Positions 11,891 to 23,490 of a DNA stretch of 64,000 nt are shown in pieces (within the stretch, counting starts at the first letter, position 1; each line of letters opens with the position of its first letter). Origin of the DNA: Cycas panzhihuaensis (taxonomy: Eukaryota > Cycadophyta). The position numbers were made by a program, and so were the translations under genes. Below the pieces are notes generated by a model that was given only the letters and a program-made list of their open reading frames with translations, was not told the origin of the DNA and did not search any database. The stretch lies in NCBI GenBank assembly GCA_023213395.1, contig CM041465.1:37021741-37085740 (forward strand), read 5' to 3'.

Positions 11891-12468
11891 TGTTAAACCT
11901 TATGTTTAAATGTTAAGTGAATGTACATTTATTTTTCATGTAATATATGCACTTTATACTTTAGGGGTGACTTATCACTTAAGTGATAAAGTGCACACCC
12001 ACATTCTTTCTAGTGACTCAACGTTGTCACAAAAGGGTCAATGGACCCTCATGCACTTGTTTGAATATTCCAAGTGATGTATCTTGGATGTTTGACACTT
12101 GTCAAACATCCAAGGCCTTAGGTGAGGATCCAAGCACTTTTGCTCATGATCCATGTGATGTATCTTGGATGTTTGACACTTGTCAAACATCCAAGGCCTT
12201 AGGTCTCTCATTTCACTCTATATAATGAGACCTCTTCTCATTGTCTCATATGGAGACTTGGAGTTGTATTGTTATGCTATCGGTTGCTAATCAAGTTTGT
12301 TTTCTTCTTGGGAGGTTGGACCAATTCCAACTCCACATATTGGGTATCATTTTCTCTTGCTCCTATATTTGATTTATGCTTTTATGCTCTCATGCTTTCA
12401 TGCATTTATTGTATTGTGATTATATTTATGATCTTGGGATCAATGTGGCCTAATGCCCATTGTCAACA
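11891..12468 (+). repeat. Cop-3 5' LTR
   Basis: TGTTAAACC...ATTGTCAACA, 578 bp. It contains an 18-bp perfect palindrome (11972-11989), two copies of a 32-bp hairpin sequence (12083-12114 and 12164-12195) about 81 bp apart, and a TATA box, ctatataatg, at 12218-12227. Just after the TATA box an inverted pair atgagac/gtctcat flanks the likely transcription start. The first part matches the LTRs of Cop-5/Cop-6; the last part does not. Confidence 0.95.
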
Positions 12469-12486
12469 TTTGCATCGAGCTAATGG
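12469..12486 (+). promoter_or_regulatory. Degenerate primer binding site of Cop-3
   Basis: tttgcatcgagctaatgg follows the LTR. Cop-6 has tttggtatcagagcta at the same place, so this looks like the tRNA-Met-type site with about three bases lost. That would weaken priming. Confidence 0.6.
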
Positions 12487-14471
12487 TCTCTGTTTAAGCA
12501 TATTAGTCTCTTTGTTATCTCTGTCACATTGGTGGACACCGCCAAGTCGCCAGGATCAACACTTTGGAAGGCCAACTCGCTTTGGAAGACCTGTCCACTC
12601 CTCATTCATCGTGTTGCCACCGTTATCTCTGCCAACTCTTAGAAGATCGCCACTTCAATGTAGATCGCCCCGAGCCGCCACATCGGCTCACTACTCACTG
12701 CCACCGCTAGCCCAAAGATTATCATCATCTGCGACTCATTGCAAGAGACTCAATCCTCGCTGCCACCTAAGCAAGTGATCGCCCATCATCACTTCGAAGA
12801 CTGTCTAGCTGTCGATCCGGTGTCTTCTATCATTTGTCTAGGCTCATTCCAGCTCGGCCTTGAGGCTACTCATCACTAGCCGCCATTAGGCGTCGCCAAT
12901 CGAGCACACATTCCAGCTCATCTTCAAGATCGTGCTTTTCTCTCATTGTCCTGTACATCCCGACTCAACTGTCTAGTCGTGATCGCCAACTCACTCAAAC
13001 ATTGCACATCAAGATTTGAAGTTGCCACATCGGATCATCTCGCCGGTATCATCATCATTCATTCCAGCTCGCTTTTTGATCAAGACAGCCAACTCATCTT
13101 GAGTCCTGCCACTAGGCATCTCACGGCCGGTATCATCTATTTAGCGATCGGCTCTAGTCAAGATTCTTGCCAACTCAAGATGATTGTCTCGCCCATTCGA
13201 TTACCAAGATCGGCATTCTTGACAACTCAAGAAGTGATCGTTTCATCGCCTGAGCATCAATCGCCAACTGTCCTCTACAACAAGACATCGCCACATCGCT
13301 CACTCACTAATGCGGTCATTTTTGACCGCCACATCACTCATCATCGAGCCACTGTCTCGGTATTACTCGCCACTCATCGGTCCCATCTTCATTTCCATCA
13401 TCTCGGTGCCCAACAAGATTTGGAGCTGCCCAGTCATCATTTGAAAATTCAAAATGTTTTTTTTCATGAGACTCATTTCTATTAAAAGACTTTAAGAGTT
13501 TTTTTAATTTCTCAACTTATAGCTGGGCTTACTTAAAGTTTTTTCTACATTAACTCTCTTGATTCTCAAAAAGTACTTGTGTACTCACTGCTTTAAGCCT
13601 TTTTTTTTCACACTTTCAGTTATTAGGCTTATTTATTGTGATCAAGAGGAATGTTTTCATTGTAAAGGTGAAGAAATTTATCACCTAAACTCAGCTTTTT
13701 TGGCACCTTGCATGGTGACCTTGCCCTTCTTCACTCAAAAGAAGGCTCATTGTGAAAAGTAATAAAATCACTTGTTTTTGGATGGTTGAGACATTTTAAG
13801 TCTCAACGGTACTGTAATGGAGCTTGTGTTGGACTTTGGAGCAATTTCTTGAGTACATTTTCATCACTTCATCGGTTTGTGGAGCTTAAAAGGAACCCAT
13901 CATTCTTGTCATCAAAGGTTCCTTACATTTTGTTTTAGTACTCATAAGTACTTCATCATTGTACTCAAGCATACATACTGTGATCTAAAGCACTTATCTG
14001 TTTTGTGCTCTTTCATTGTAAGCCAAAAAGGCATAAAGAAAATCCAAGTAAGAAGATTCACTCACACTTATTTAAAAGTGAACTTAAAAATCTGTTGGGG
14101 AGGCTCGAAAAGGTTCAAACCTTGCCTCGAATTAACCTTAAGCTTGGTGCATTCCCTAGGGGACCAACCGAATGCAGTCGATTGCACGACAATTAAGGTT
14201 GCTTGAAGGAAAGGAGGTTCGAAAAGGGTGTTATTGGGGTGAATCCCGGGAAAGCATGGTACGTCCATGCGGATCAACCCTACCGCCTTGTCCTAGATTT
14301 AACTTGGTTCTCCACCTCATTAGCGAGTCCTCCACCCCTCTTCACCCCATTGGTTGTTGGATCTTCTTGTAAGATCGGGACTAGTGGTGTTGTTTGAAGG
14401 TGGATCTTAGCGACAAAGCTCTTGAGACTTCCAAGTTATCTGCTAGCTTCAAGTGTTACTCAAGTGGAAAG
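12487..14471 (+). other. Cop-3 leader, first half CpG-rich with reiterated tcgcca motifs
   Basis: No supported gene. From about 12520 to 13430 the sequence is richer in C and CpG than its surroundings, with many scattered copies of tcgcca or tcgcc. Two open stretches there (12269-12778, 12946-13485) have low-complexity, Ser/His/Pro/Arg-rich translations and no family resemblance. From about 13490 on the leader matches the leaders of Cop-1 and Cop-6 (for example caccttgcatggtgacc near 13702, and ttggtgcattccctagggga near 14144). Confidence 0.7.
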
Positions 14472-17400
14472 ATGGCTGCCATACAAATGCTAAATGCTTG
14501 TACCATAAGGTTAACAGGACAAGCAAATTATCAAGAATGGAAAAGAATTACAAAAATCTCTTGATAATGAATGAGTTAGGGATATGTTTGGAAGAATCCC
14601 CAATCCTACACTTGTGATTAATAATAATCAAACCGCACTGTGGATGTTCAAAGTGTTGCATGGGAGGCCAAAGAGAAATTGCTTTGGCATTCATTCGAAT
14701 GGTTGTGGACATACATGTAGATCAAAATATTTCTTCTGCACTATCTTCTAAAGAAGCATGGGACACCTTGTCCTCTTTGTATGAAAGGCGAGATGAAGCT
14801 CGCATTTTGATGATAAAAGCTAAATTGTACTCCATTAAATTTGTAAAGCCAATGACGGCATTCATGTCCTCTATTAAGGAGGTTTGTAATGAATTAATTA
14901 CTTTGGGTAGTCCAAATACAAGAGATGAAATCGTAGCCTCCATCACAAAAGCACTACCAAAGGACTACAATGGCTTCATATCATCAACTACACGAGATGG
15001 TTCACTTAGAGGGATGACAGTCAATCAACTTGAAAGCTTATTGCTTCAAGAAGAACAAATTTATGCTAAGGATAATGAAGAACCATCTACATCGGTGCTT
15101 TCACAAAGAAAGGCAAAGCCAACTCAAAATCTAACACCGCATTCACAAAGCGGTTTAGAAATATGAACATTGGATCTTCCAAGACCAATGTCGTTTGCCA
15201 ATATTGTGGCATTCACGGCCACATTGCACTGAGTGCGTAAAGAAGCAAGCAAATCTTCGCAATGGCGGAAAGATCGTACCACGGGGCCAAAAGGCAGCGG
15301 CCACGCCCAGCGTTTCAACAGAGATTCCAAAGATCGGATCGGCGGTTTCCCCTCGACCAAATCGAGGTGCCTATCGAGGAGGTCCACAAGGAGGGTCAAA
15401 GAAATGGCTACCGAAGCGCCATTATAATCGATTTGCCAATGACGACAAACTATTTTGTGCATTCCAATCATCCAAGGTTGACAACACTTGGATTATCGAT
15501 TCGAGAGCTACTCGACACATGACGGGAGTGAAGAACTCCTAAGCAACATCAAGGAAGGCAAAGGTCATTTAGTAACCTTTGGAAATGGTGAATCAAGCGA
15601 GGTTTCGGAATAGGCACCATAGCTCCTTTTCACTCTCCTAAAAATCCTTCCTTATCATTTCCCAATAGTGATGCCTATTTCATTTCTTCTATGGAGAAGA
15701 ATCGCTCTCTGTTAGCGGATGAACAAGCAACATATGAGCTTACTATTCAAAAATGGGAAATGTACCATTCGTGACAAAGATGATCGATTGTAGCTATAGC
15801 CTATGAGGATCAAGGCCTTTACAAGTTGGATGCCAATAATATTACTCTTGATTACGCTTACTGGTTTCACATCTTTGTCAAAAATTCGATTATGGCATCA
15901 ACGTCTAGGACATTTAAGCCTAGACAATCGAAGCAGATGAGATACAAAAACATGGTGTATGGGCTTCCAAAGATGTATGGTTCAAAATGTCTTTGCGAAG
16001 CTTGCATAATGGGGACACAACATCGGCTGCCTTTTCCTAAAGGCAAAGCATGGCGTGCATCTTATCCTTTGCAATTAGTTCACTCAGACTTGTGTGGACC
16101 CATGTCCATCCACTCCTATGGAGGAGCTTTGTACTACATATCCTTTATTGATGACTTCTCTCACAAAGTCTGGGTCTACTTCCTAAAGCACAAATCAGAA
16201 GCCTTCTCCAAATTCAAAGAGTTCAAGGCGGAAGTGGAAAATGAATCTGGCTACTCAATTGGCACATTAAGGTAGATAATGGAGGTGAATTCACTTCAAA
16301 TGAATTCAACCAATTTTGCAAGGATAATGGAATTGGAGACAACTCACGACTCCTCATACTCCTCAAAGAAATGGAGTCTCAGGAGGATGAATAGAACATT
16401 GGCTAATAAAGCCGAACAATGATGCATGCAAAAGGGCTTCCAAGAGCTTCTTGGGGTCAAGCATTTCAAATGACCTATGTGGCCAATCAAGTCCTATGAT
16501 CGTCGCCAATATCACACCCGAGGAGGCATGGTGCGGAAAGAAGCCAACTATCGACCACTTAAGGACATTGGTGTCTTGCATATATGCACATACCGGATCA
16601 ACAAAGAACTAAGTTGGACAAACATAGTCTTAAATGCATCTTTGTAGGATATGCAATCGAGCAAAGCCTACAAGTTGTATGATCCAGATTGGGAGGAAAA
16701 TACATCTCTCAAGAGATGTAATCTTTGTTGAGTATGATCAAAAGAGTTGGATATGGCACCAATCCAACCCCCATTGACAAAGGGAAAAGATTGTTGAGGA
16801 CTTCCCTTCCCTCAATCTTACACACCATGTTCTTCATCTCGCACCTTCATACCATCTACTTCATCTTCATTTGCTCCACTTGAACCTTCCACTTCATCTT
16901 GATACTCCTACACTTAGACCGTAAGATATTGAGGTTCAAGCCACATCATTTCGAAGTTACCTAAATGGTACACTCAAACACAGGATGGTCATATCATTGA
17001 AGGAAACGTCCATCAAAATATCGGACAAACAAACTTTGCACTTATGGTCAAGTGCTTTCTATTGATGAGCCTACTACCTTTGCGAGGTTTCACAAAGTGA
17101 TAATTGGAAAGTCGCCATGGATGAGGAGATTCAATCCATTCATAAGAATGGTACTTGGGACTTAGTCGAATTGCCTCCACACAAACAGCAATCATTGTAA
17201 ATGGGTCTACAAGACCAAAGTCCATTCGATGGGACACTCAAGCGTCCGAGAAAGCAAGACTTGTAGCAAAGGGATTTAAACAACAAGAAGGAATTGATTA
17301 CGAGGAGACCTTTGCACCAGAGCAAATATGAACACCATCGACTTCTCTTGGCCCTAGCCGCACAATGCAAATGGGTCAGATATCGATGGACGTGAAGAGC

Positions 17401-18580
17401 GCCTTCCTCAATGGCGATCTTCAAGAGGAGGTATACTTGGAGCAACCTCCACGTTACAAGGAACAAGGCAAGGAGCATTTGGTATGTCGCCTCAAGAAGG
17501 CTTTGTATGGCTTGAAGCAAGCTCCTAGGGCATGGTATGCAAAAATCGATGAATACTTTTTGAGACATGGGTTTCATCGATCCACATCCGATCCAAACTT
17601 GTACATCAAACATGACCATCACCATGTCACTTATATTGCCTTGTATGTAGATGACTTAGTGATCACGGTGATGACACTAAGCTCATCAATGTTCTCCAAA
17701 ATGATTTGAAGAGAAGTTTTGAGATGACCGATCTTGGACTTCTCCATTACTTTCTAGGCTTTGAGGTATGGCGTGACCGAGGCTATATCTTCATTTCCCA
17801 AGCAAAATATTCTTGGGACATCTTGCAGAGATTCAGATGCAGATCGCAAGACGGCCGCCTACACCCATGGAGAACGGCACCAAGCTTTCTCTCAATGAGG
17901 AAGCTACACCAGATCCCACACTTTACTGCAGCTTGATTGGGAGTCTCATTTATCTCACCAACACTCGTAGGATATTTCATTTGTTGTTGGGATTTGCTCT
18001 CGTTACATGTCTCAACCCAATCGAGATACCTTTGGAATGCGAAGACGCATACTCAAGTATATCAAAGGAACATTGCGGCTTGGACTTGAGTATGTACATA
18101 AGGAGAACTTCACTTTGGAGGGTTCTCCGATTACGATTAGGCGGGATGCGGATAGCGGGAGATCTACCTCGGTTCTTGTTTTACCCTTGGTACAAGAATG
18201 TTTCATGGAGTTGCAAGAAGCAACCAAATGTTACCTTGTCCTCCAGGCGAGAATACAAAGGCTGCATCGGTAGCGACTTGTGAGGCTATCTGGCTTCGGA
18301 TTCTTGGTGAGCTTGGGTTTCGGCAGAAATGACCGACCTTCATTGTGACAATCAGTGTCCTCAAGCTAACCAAGAATCTGTTTTCCACGCATACGGACCA
18401 AGCATATTGAAGTTCACCACCATTTCATCGGGGAGCATGTACACGGTGGTGAGATCACACTTCAATATCGACCAACAGAAACAGACGGAGATATCTTTAC
18501 CAAGCCACTTGGTAGAGACAAATTTGTAAAATTTAGAGATGGTCTTGGTGTCCGACTTAACATTGTAAGCGATGAAGGGG
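14472..18580 (+). pseudogene. Cop-3 gag-pol, heavily frameshifted
   Basis: Copia polyprotein starting MAAIQMLNACTIRLTGQANY at 14472. The UBN2-type Gag is best kept at 14660-15166. A damaged zinc knuckle (CQYCGIHGHIA) is near 15200. The protease reads WIIDSRATRHM, so DSGA has become DSRA. GAG-pre-integrase (CEACIMGTQHRLPF, about 16000) is followed by integrase (HSDLCGPM, 16080-16275), RT (17365-17709, with KSAFLNGDLQEEVYLEQPP and YVDD at 17644-17655) and RNase H to about 18560. Compared with Cop-6, one- and two-base deletions recur every few tens of bases. The tail GRDKFVKFRDGLGVRLNIV ends against the LTR. It cannot encode working enzymes. Confidence 0.93.
18571..18580 (+). promoter_or_regulatory. 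Cop-3 polypurine tract
   Basis: gatgaagggg abuts the 3' LTR start TGTTAAACC, the expected site for plus-strand priming. Confidence 0.85.
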
Positions 18581-19162
18581 TGTTAAACCTTATGTTTAAA
18601 TGTTAAGTGAATGTACATTTATTTTTCATGTAATATATGCACTTTATACTTTAGGGGTGACTTATCACTTAAGTGATAAAGTGCACACCCACATTCTTTC
18701 TAGTGACTCAACGTTGTCACAAAAGGGTCAATGGACCCTCATGCACTTGTTTGAATATTCCAAGTGATGTATCTTGGATGTTTGACACTTGTCAAACATC
18801 CAAGGCCTTAGGTGAGGATCCAAGCACTTTTGCTCATGATCCATGTGATGTATCTTGGATGTTTGACACTTGTCAAACATCCAAGGCCTTAGGTCTCTCA
18901 TTTCACTCTATATAATGAGACCTCTTCTCATTGTCTCATATGGAGACTTGGAGTTGTATTGTTATGCTATCAGTTTGCTAATCAAAATTTGTTTTTCTTC
19001 TTGGGAGGTTGGACCAATTCCAACTCCACATATTGGGTATCATTTTCTCTTGCTCCTATATTTCAGTTTATGCTTTTATGCTCTCATGCTTTCATGCATT
19101 TATTGTATTGTGATTATATTTATGATCTTGGGATCAATGTGGCCTAATGCCCATTGTCAACA
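18581..19162 (+). repeat. Cop-3 3' LTR
   Basis: 582 bp, same structure as the 5' LTR including both hairpin copies and the TATA box at 18908-18917. The differences are clustered in three short places (near 18971, 18985 and 19064), mostly single-base length changes. Confidence 0.95.
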
Positions 19163-19167
19163 AACAC
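19163..19167. repeat. Target-site duplication of Cop-3, right copy (AACAC)
   Basis: Second copy of AACAC, directly after the LTR end. The disrupted Gyp-1 frame here reads DALGYAMGAV and resumes at 11885 with LKQEGRS. Confidence 0.97.
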
Positions 19168-20360
19168 TGCTCCCATGGCATAGCCTAAAGCATCGATTTC
19201 CAACTCGAAAGGTTTTTGCAATGATGGTAAAGCTAATACAGACGCTTCATGAATTTTCTGCTTTAGAAGCCTAAAAGCTTTCTCTTGCTCATACTCCCAA
19301 TGAAATTTTGCATGCCCTTCTATCCATATATGTAGAGGTGCTACAATTTGAGAGAATTTGAAAATAAACGTTCTTAAATATTGACAAACACCAATGAAAC
19401 TCCTTACCTCTGTGGTTGTCTTGGTTATGGGCCAATTGAGAATGACTCTAATCTTTGTTGGGTCAATCTTCAATTCTCCTCCTCCAACTACAAATCCTAA
19501 GAAGACGAGAGATTGCTTCCCAAACTTGCACTTCTTCAAGTTAAGTTTTAGTTGCTGCTGTTGAAGCACTTTGATCACTTGCTCAACATTTTGGAGGTGC
19601 TCCTCCCAAGTCTGACTGAAAATCAAAATATCATCCAGATAAACAATAATAAAATCATCAATGAAGGGTCTTAATACCTCATTCGTCAACCTCATGAAGG
19701 TGGCAGGTGCATTGTACAAATCAAAAGGCATCACCATCCATTTGAACAACCCTTGCTTCTATTTGAAGGTTGTCTTCCAAGTGTCCTCCTCTTAGATTCG
19801 AACCTGATGGTACCCTGATTTCAAGTCCAACTTGCTGAAATATCTTGCGGACTGCAGTCGGTCCAACAAGTCATTTATCCGTGGTAGGGGATGTCGATTC
19901 TTTATCATAATCTTGTTTAATGCCCGATAGTCAATGCACATTCTCCAACCTCCATCTTTCTTTAGCACCAAAACAACAGGTGAACTGCAAAGGGAACAAC
20001 TTGGCTTGATCTCTCCTTGCTCCAAGAGTTCTTGAATCTACTTCTTAATCTCTTCATTCTCCAAAATAGAGTTCGATAGTGATTAAGATTGGGCAAAGGT
20101 GAATCAACAACCAACTGGGTTTCATGCTCAATTTCCCTCTTAGGGGGCAACCCTTTTGGCTCATAGAATACCTCATTATACTTATTTTTTAGGCCTTCAA
20201 TCTATTGCACTTGTTTCCTATCTAGTGTCTGCGTTGAGGACTCTACTTGTTTCTTTTCTTCCACATTTTGCTTCACCATCCGTAGCACAAATTTCCTACA
20301 AGCATTAATCAATCTCTTTGCTTGTTGGGAGGATATGAGGGAGATCTTCTTTTGAGGTTT
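19168..20360 (-). pseudogene. Gyp-1: reverse transcriptase and start of RNase H
   Basis: Minus-strand RT in two open blocks. 20025-19792 holds [36 protein letters not shown] and [15 protein letters not shown]. 19749-19168 holds MPFDLYNAPATFMRL, the catalytic YLDDILIF (YLDD at about 19630-19641), a thumb-like section, and the RNase H start (FELEIDALGYAMGAV). A break at about 19750-19790 separates them. All the usual gypsy RT landmarks are present. RNase H is cut by Cop-3 at 19168. About 330 bp upstream (20026-20360) is linker between protease and RT with stops. Confidence 0.92.
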
Positions 20361-20723
20361 TTATGCATTAATCAAATATGCTTTATTGTCCTTGATGAGT
20401 CGAATCTTTCTCAGCCTACTATGATGAACTGCATCTCTATCATAGAGATATGTGCGACCAAACACAACCTGACAAACATCCAGGGAAACCACTTCGCATT
20501 CAACTTCATCAATGAACCTTTTTGAAATTACAAACTTGAATTTGCATTGGTGAGTAGCCCGTAGTTTTGCATCTTTTTGCAACGATTCAAGATGATATGG
20601 TTTTGGATGTGCATGCATCTTTAATCCCAACTTCTTCACTAACGCCTCCGAGATTAAATTCTTTTGGCTTCCTCCATCAAAATCGACATCAACCACACTT
20701 TGTTTCACTTGGATTTTCACCAT
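20361..20723 (-). pseudogene. Gyp-1: retropepsin-like protease
   Basis: Minus-strand block of about 120 codons with VDFDGGSQKNLISEALVKKL followed by LRATHQCKFKF and VFGRTYLYDRDAV. The usual gypsy protease catalytic DSGS reads D-G-G-S here, so the Ser after the catalytic Asp is lost. The fold and position between Gag and RT support the call. It belongs to the Gyp-1 polyprotein, with breaks on both sides. Confidence 0.8.
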
Positions 20724-22031
20724 GAAGAGATCCTCTCTAATCTTTGGATCAACCTATTGATGGTTGTTTTTAGGTTCAGCATTGGCCATGAGCATCAACT
20801 TCTCATTGGCTCCTTCACTGTTGTAAATGTCTTCTTCTTCTGTGGCATTGAGTAAAGCTTTGCCTTCAACTTTGGCTTTACCTTTTCCCTTGTTCTTGGC
20901 CCACTTCTCCGGATGTAAAAACCAACACTCTTCAATGCTATATCCTGCTCACTTGAAATATGTGCAAGAGACTTTGATTTGAGTGGTATTGGTTTGCTTC
21001 TTCTTGCCAAAACCCCCAATTAGTTGTTGTCTTGGTTTTCCTGAAAACTTCTTTCCTTGAAGAGGTTTGCTGCTATCTTTTTGAGGTACAAACCTTTTTC
21101 TCTCTGCATAAACCTTCTTGTTCGTCTTCTCAATGGCAATTTCTTTCTTGTTGGCCTCATCAAGGGTTTTTACTTTGAACAACTGGAGTTCTTGTTGAAT
21201 ACGTTGATGTAGACCTCCAATATATTTTAATAGCATACCTTTGTTGTTTAATGAAATGCCTAACACAACAACTTGCTTCTGAAATTTTGTTGTATAATCT
21301 TGGACATTTTGGCCCCTTTCTTGTCTATAATACTGCCATTTAATCCGCTGCTATTCTTCATGCCCAATAGGTTAGGATTGCTTCTTAATAAGGGTTTTAA
21401 ATTGTTGCCATGCTATCTCAGCCACATCATGAGATTTTAGATACGTATTCCACCTGACCAATATGTGCTTGGAGAGTTTCAACCTGGCGAAAGTGATCCT
21501 CTGTTGGTTCTTGTACCCATAACTTGAGAAATATGTTTCTAATTGGTCTAGTCAATTATCCAGCTTCTTAGCATCTAGAGTTCCATCGTAGATGGGCAAT
21601 TCTAGTTTTGTCTTAACCTTGAATGCATGTGCTGTCATGGGCTTCTCCAAAGATGGATTTTCATCTCTTTCCTCCTCATCTTGCTGGTCATCTGCATGCC
21701 CTTCTTGGGTACCTTTACTTGTCTCCTCTTTTATCGATACATCTTCTTCTTTCTTTTTGCCTTTGGCTATGGAAGAGGATGCACCTTGCTAAGATACAAG
21801 TTGTACCACAAGTTGAGTCAATATTTTGAGAATTTACTCGATCCTCAAGAATCTTTTCTCCATTTCTTGCTCTGGATCTGCCATTTTCCTTTGCTGTCTA
21901 TGCTCCCTTTCAAGAGGTTCCATCAAGGGTTCTCTAGTCACTTGATATTGAAATCTAGTTTTCATAAAATCTTTTAACACAACAACATGGTGAGTTTTCT
22001 TGTCCCCAAACTCCCAAGGGTTAGGAACCAT
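20724..22031 (-). pseudogene. Gyp-1: Gag
   Basis: Minus-strand Gag starting MVPNPWEFGDKKTHHVVVLK at 22031, only one base from the primer site. An acidic and glutamate-rich N-terminal part (21834-22031, with REHRQQRKMADPEQEMEKRF) is followed by the Retrotrans_gag region (21270-21600; broken) and a basic C-terminal part at 20949-21266 (LQLFKVKTLDEANKKEIAIE). The zinc knuckle region near 20900-20960 is degraded. Several stops and frameshifts mean it is non-functional. Confidence 0.82.
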
Positions 22032-22043
22032 GCTCTAATGCCA
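22032..22043 (-). promoter_or_regulatory. Gyp-1 primer binding site
   Basis: On the minus strand TGGCATTAGAGC, a two-base variant of the tRNA-Met site TGGTATCAGAGC, a few bases from the LTR start at 22051. Confidence 0.8.
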
Positions 22044-22050
22044 AAAGTAT

Positions 22051-22851
22051 TGATCCGAATAGAATGGAAAAGTAATGACTTAATCCAATTGAAATAACTC
22101 AGATTCAATATTACATAAAATACATTCTTTTACATTTGAAATGTTCTTACAAAAATCTATTTATTTTGTGCTCTATTGAGCATATTCTAGACTGCTACAA
22201 CAACCTGGGAATGGATAAAAGAGATTTGGTCTTTTTCTTGGATGTTGCCTCCTCTCTGGAATGTTTTCCAATGATCTTGATATGAGGATTTACCCTCTGT
22301 TCAGCCGCAAACTCACTTTTGGGATGTTTTCTGACTTCGACATCTTCTTAGGACTCCTACGATTGTCTTTCTTCTCTCCCTTGTTGCATCTGAAACTTTT
22401 GGAACTCTTCCTTGCCCTCACGAACAGATCTGGGCAGTTTTCATGCCTCCTCCTTGTCTGTTTAACTTCCATTCTCTTCCGTTCATTTTTTATTTTCTTA
22501 TTTTTCCCCCATCTTTTTATATCATAGTTTACTTTTTATTATAACTGATGAAATCAGTTAAAATAAATTGTTTTCTATCTCTCATTAGATAGTCAACAGG
22601 TGTACGATTGTGCTGGGTAAATTTCATGATTATTGGATCGCTTTTTTAACTGTCGATCATAGTCTGGTCGCACTCTTGATCGCCTTGTCGCACTTAGTTT
22701 GCGATCAGTCGCTTTGGTAATATATATATTTTTTCATTTTTAAGGGCATAGAATTTCGTTTTTTCACTTGTTGAATGTTTGAAACACATTCAAAGGTGTT
22801 TACACTCTTTTAGAAGGAAAATAAGGATTTAAATGGATTTGATTAGGATCA
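22051..22851 (-). repeat. Gyp-1 5' LTR (right copy)
   Basis: 801 bp, TGATCCGAAT...TTAGGATCA. Aligns with the left LTR along its length but has only a short TA stretch where the left copy has (TA)39. Confidence 0.87.
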
Positions 22852-23490
22852 TTTCTATACGTATATGGTTTGTCATCACCACTTGCATCTACTGTCTAGA
22901 GATGGTTACATTACATGTTAATTAATGGGGTGTATGCTATGCTTGCATCATGGTTAAAGGGTGAACACAATTTTGCATGTGTTGCCTACGTCTGGTAATG
23001 CTTTGATAAGAGAATCGTGCCAGCAATAGAATACTTGGACACCTATATGATGGTTGCCTACACTCGATATTGCATACAATGGGATGCTTATCAAGAAACC
23101 AACATACAATCATGGCATACAACAACATACTTCAACCATATCAACACATGTACTCATCACATGTTGCACAAGATAGTTTCCATAACCCTTATTATTTAAT
23201 CTATAACTCAGGTGCACATATTATATCAGAATACGATACTTGGTGCTTACACCACATCTAATATGACTATGCCCTATTAATCCTAGGCTAATGGTTGATG
23301 TTCACACAAGTGGTATAACCTTAAATTACAATTTCATTCCTCTTCATTAACAATGACACATAATTAATGACACAAATAATCGTTGATTATCTCCAGGCAT
23401 TATCATACTGAAGTATGCCTGCTTTCACAGCCATGTTCATATGCTCACCAACTTTCAGCTTGATATGTCAAAAATTAATTTGATGGTGAT
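22852..23490. other. Unassigned spacer between Gyp-1 and TRG-E
   Basis: About 640 bp. No LTR, coding region or repeat from elsewhere in the window was recognised. Short ORFs here have no recognisable content. Confidence 0.6.

Larger units (their letters stand above)
11891..19162 (+). mobile_element. Cop-3: full-length Ty1/copia element inside Gyp-1
   Basis: A 7.3-kb plus-strand element with LTRs of 578 and 582 bp, TG...CA ends, a perfect 5-bp target duplication AACAC, a long leader, gag-protease-integrase-RT-RNase H in copia order, and a purine tract next to the 3' LTR. The LTRs are nearly identical: the first 380 bp or so show no difference, with a few small changes after that. The polyprotein, in contrast, is full of small deletions. 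Confidence 0.97.
9175..22851 (-). mobile_element. Gyp-1: Ty3/gypsy element interrupted by Cop-3
   Basis: Minus-strand gypsy element with LTRs at about 9175-10036 and 22051-22851, a primer site next to the right LTR, and gag-protease-RT-RNase H-integrase in gypsy order. Its body is split at 11885/19168 by Cop-3. Without Cop-3 the element would be about 6.4 kb. I could not find a matching target-site duplication at the outer ends (22852: tttct; left flank near 9170: tctac), so the left boundary is approximate. Confidence 0.9.

Noticed and set aside
12083-12195. Two repeats with internal palindromes spaced 81 bp apart, resembling a short CRISPR array
   Set aside because: Only two units, duplicated exactly in both LTRs of a copia element of a plant nuclear genome; no cas genes.
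12946-13485. A 179-codon ORF in the Cop-3 leader, and a 169-codon one before it
   Set aside because: Low-complexity translation from a tcgcc-rich block; the second starts in the LTR; no family resemblance and no counterpart in Cop-6.
23486-23490. Target-site duplication of TRG-E (gtgat with tcgat at 30688)
   Set aside because: Only three of five bases agree; not claimed.
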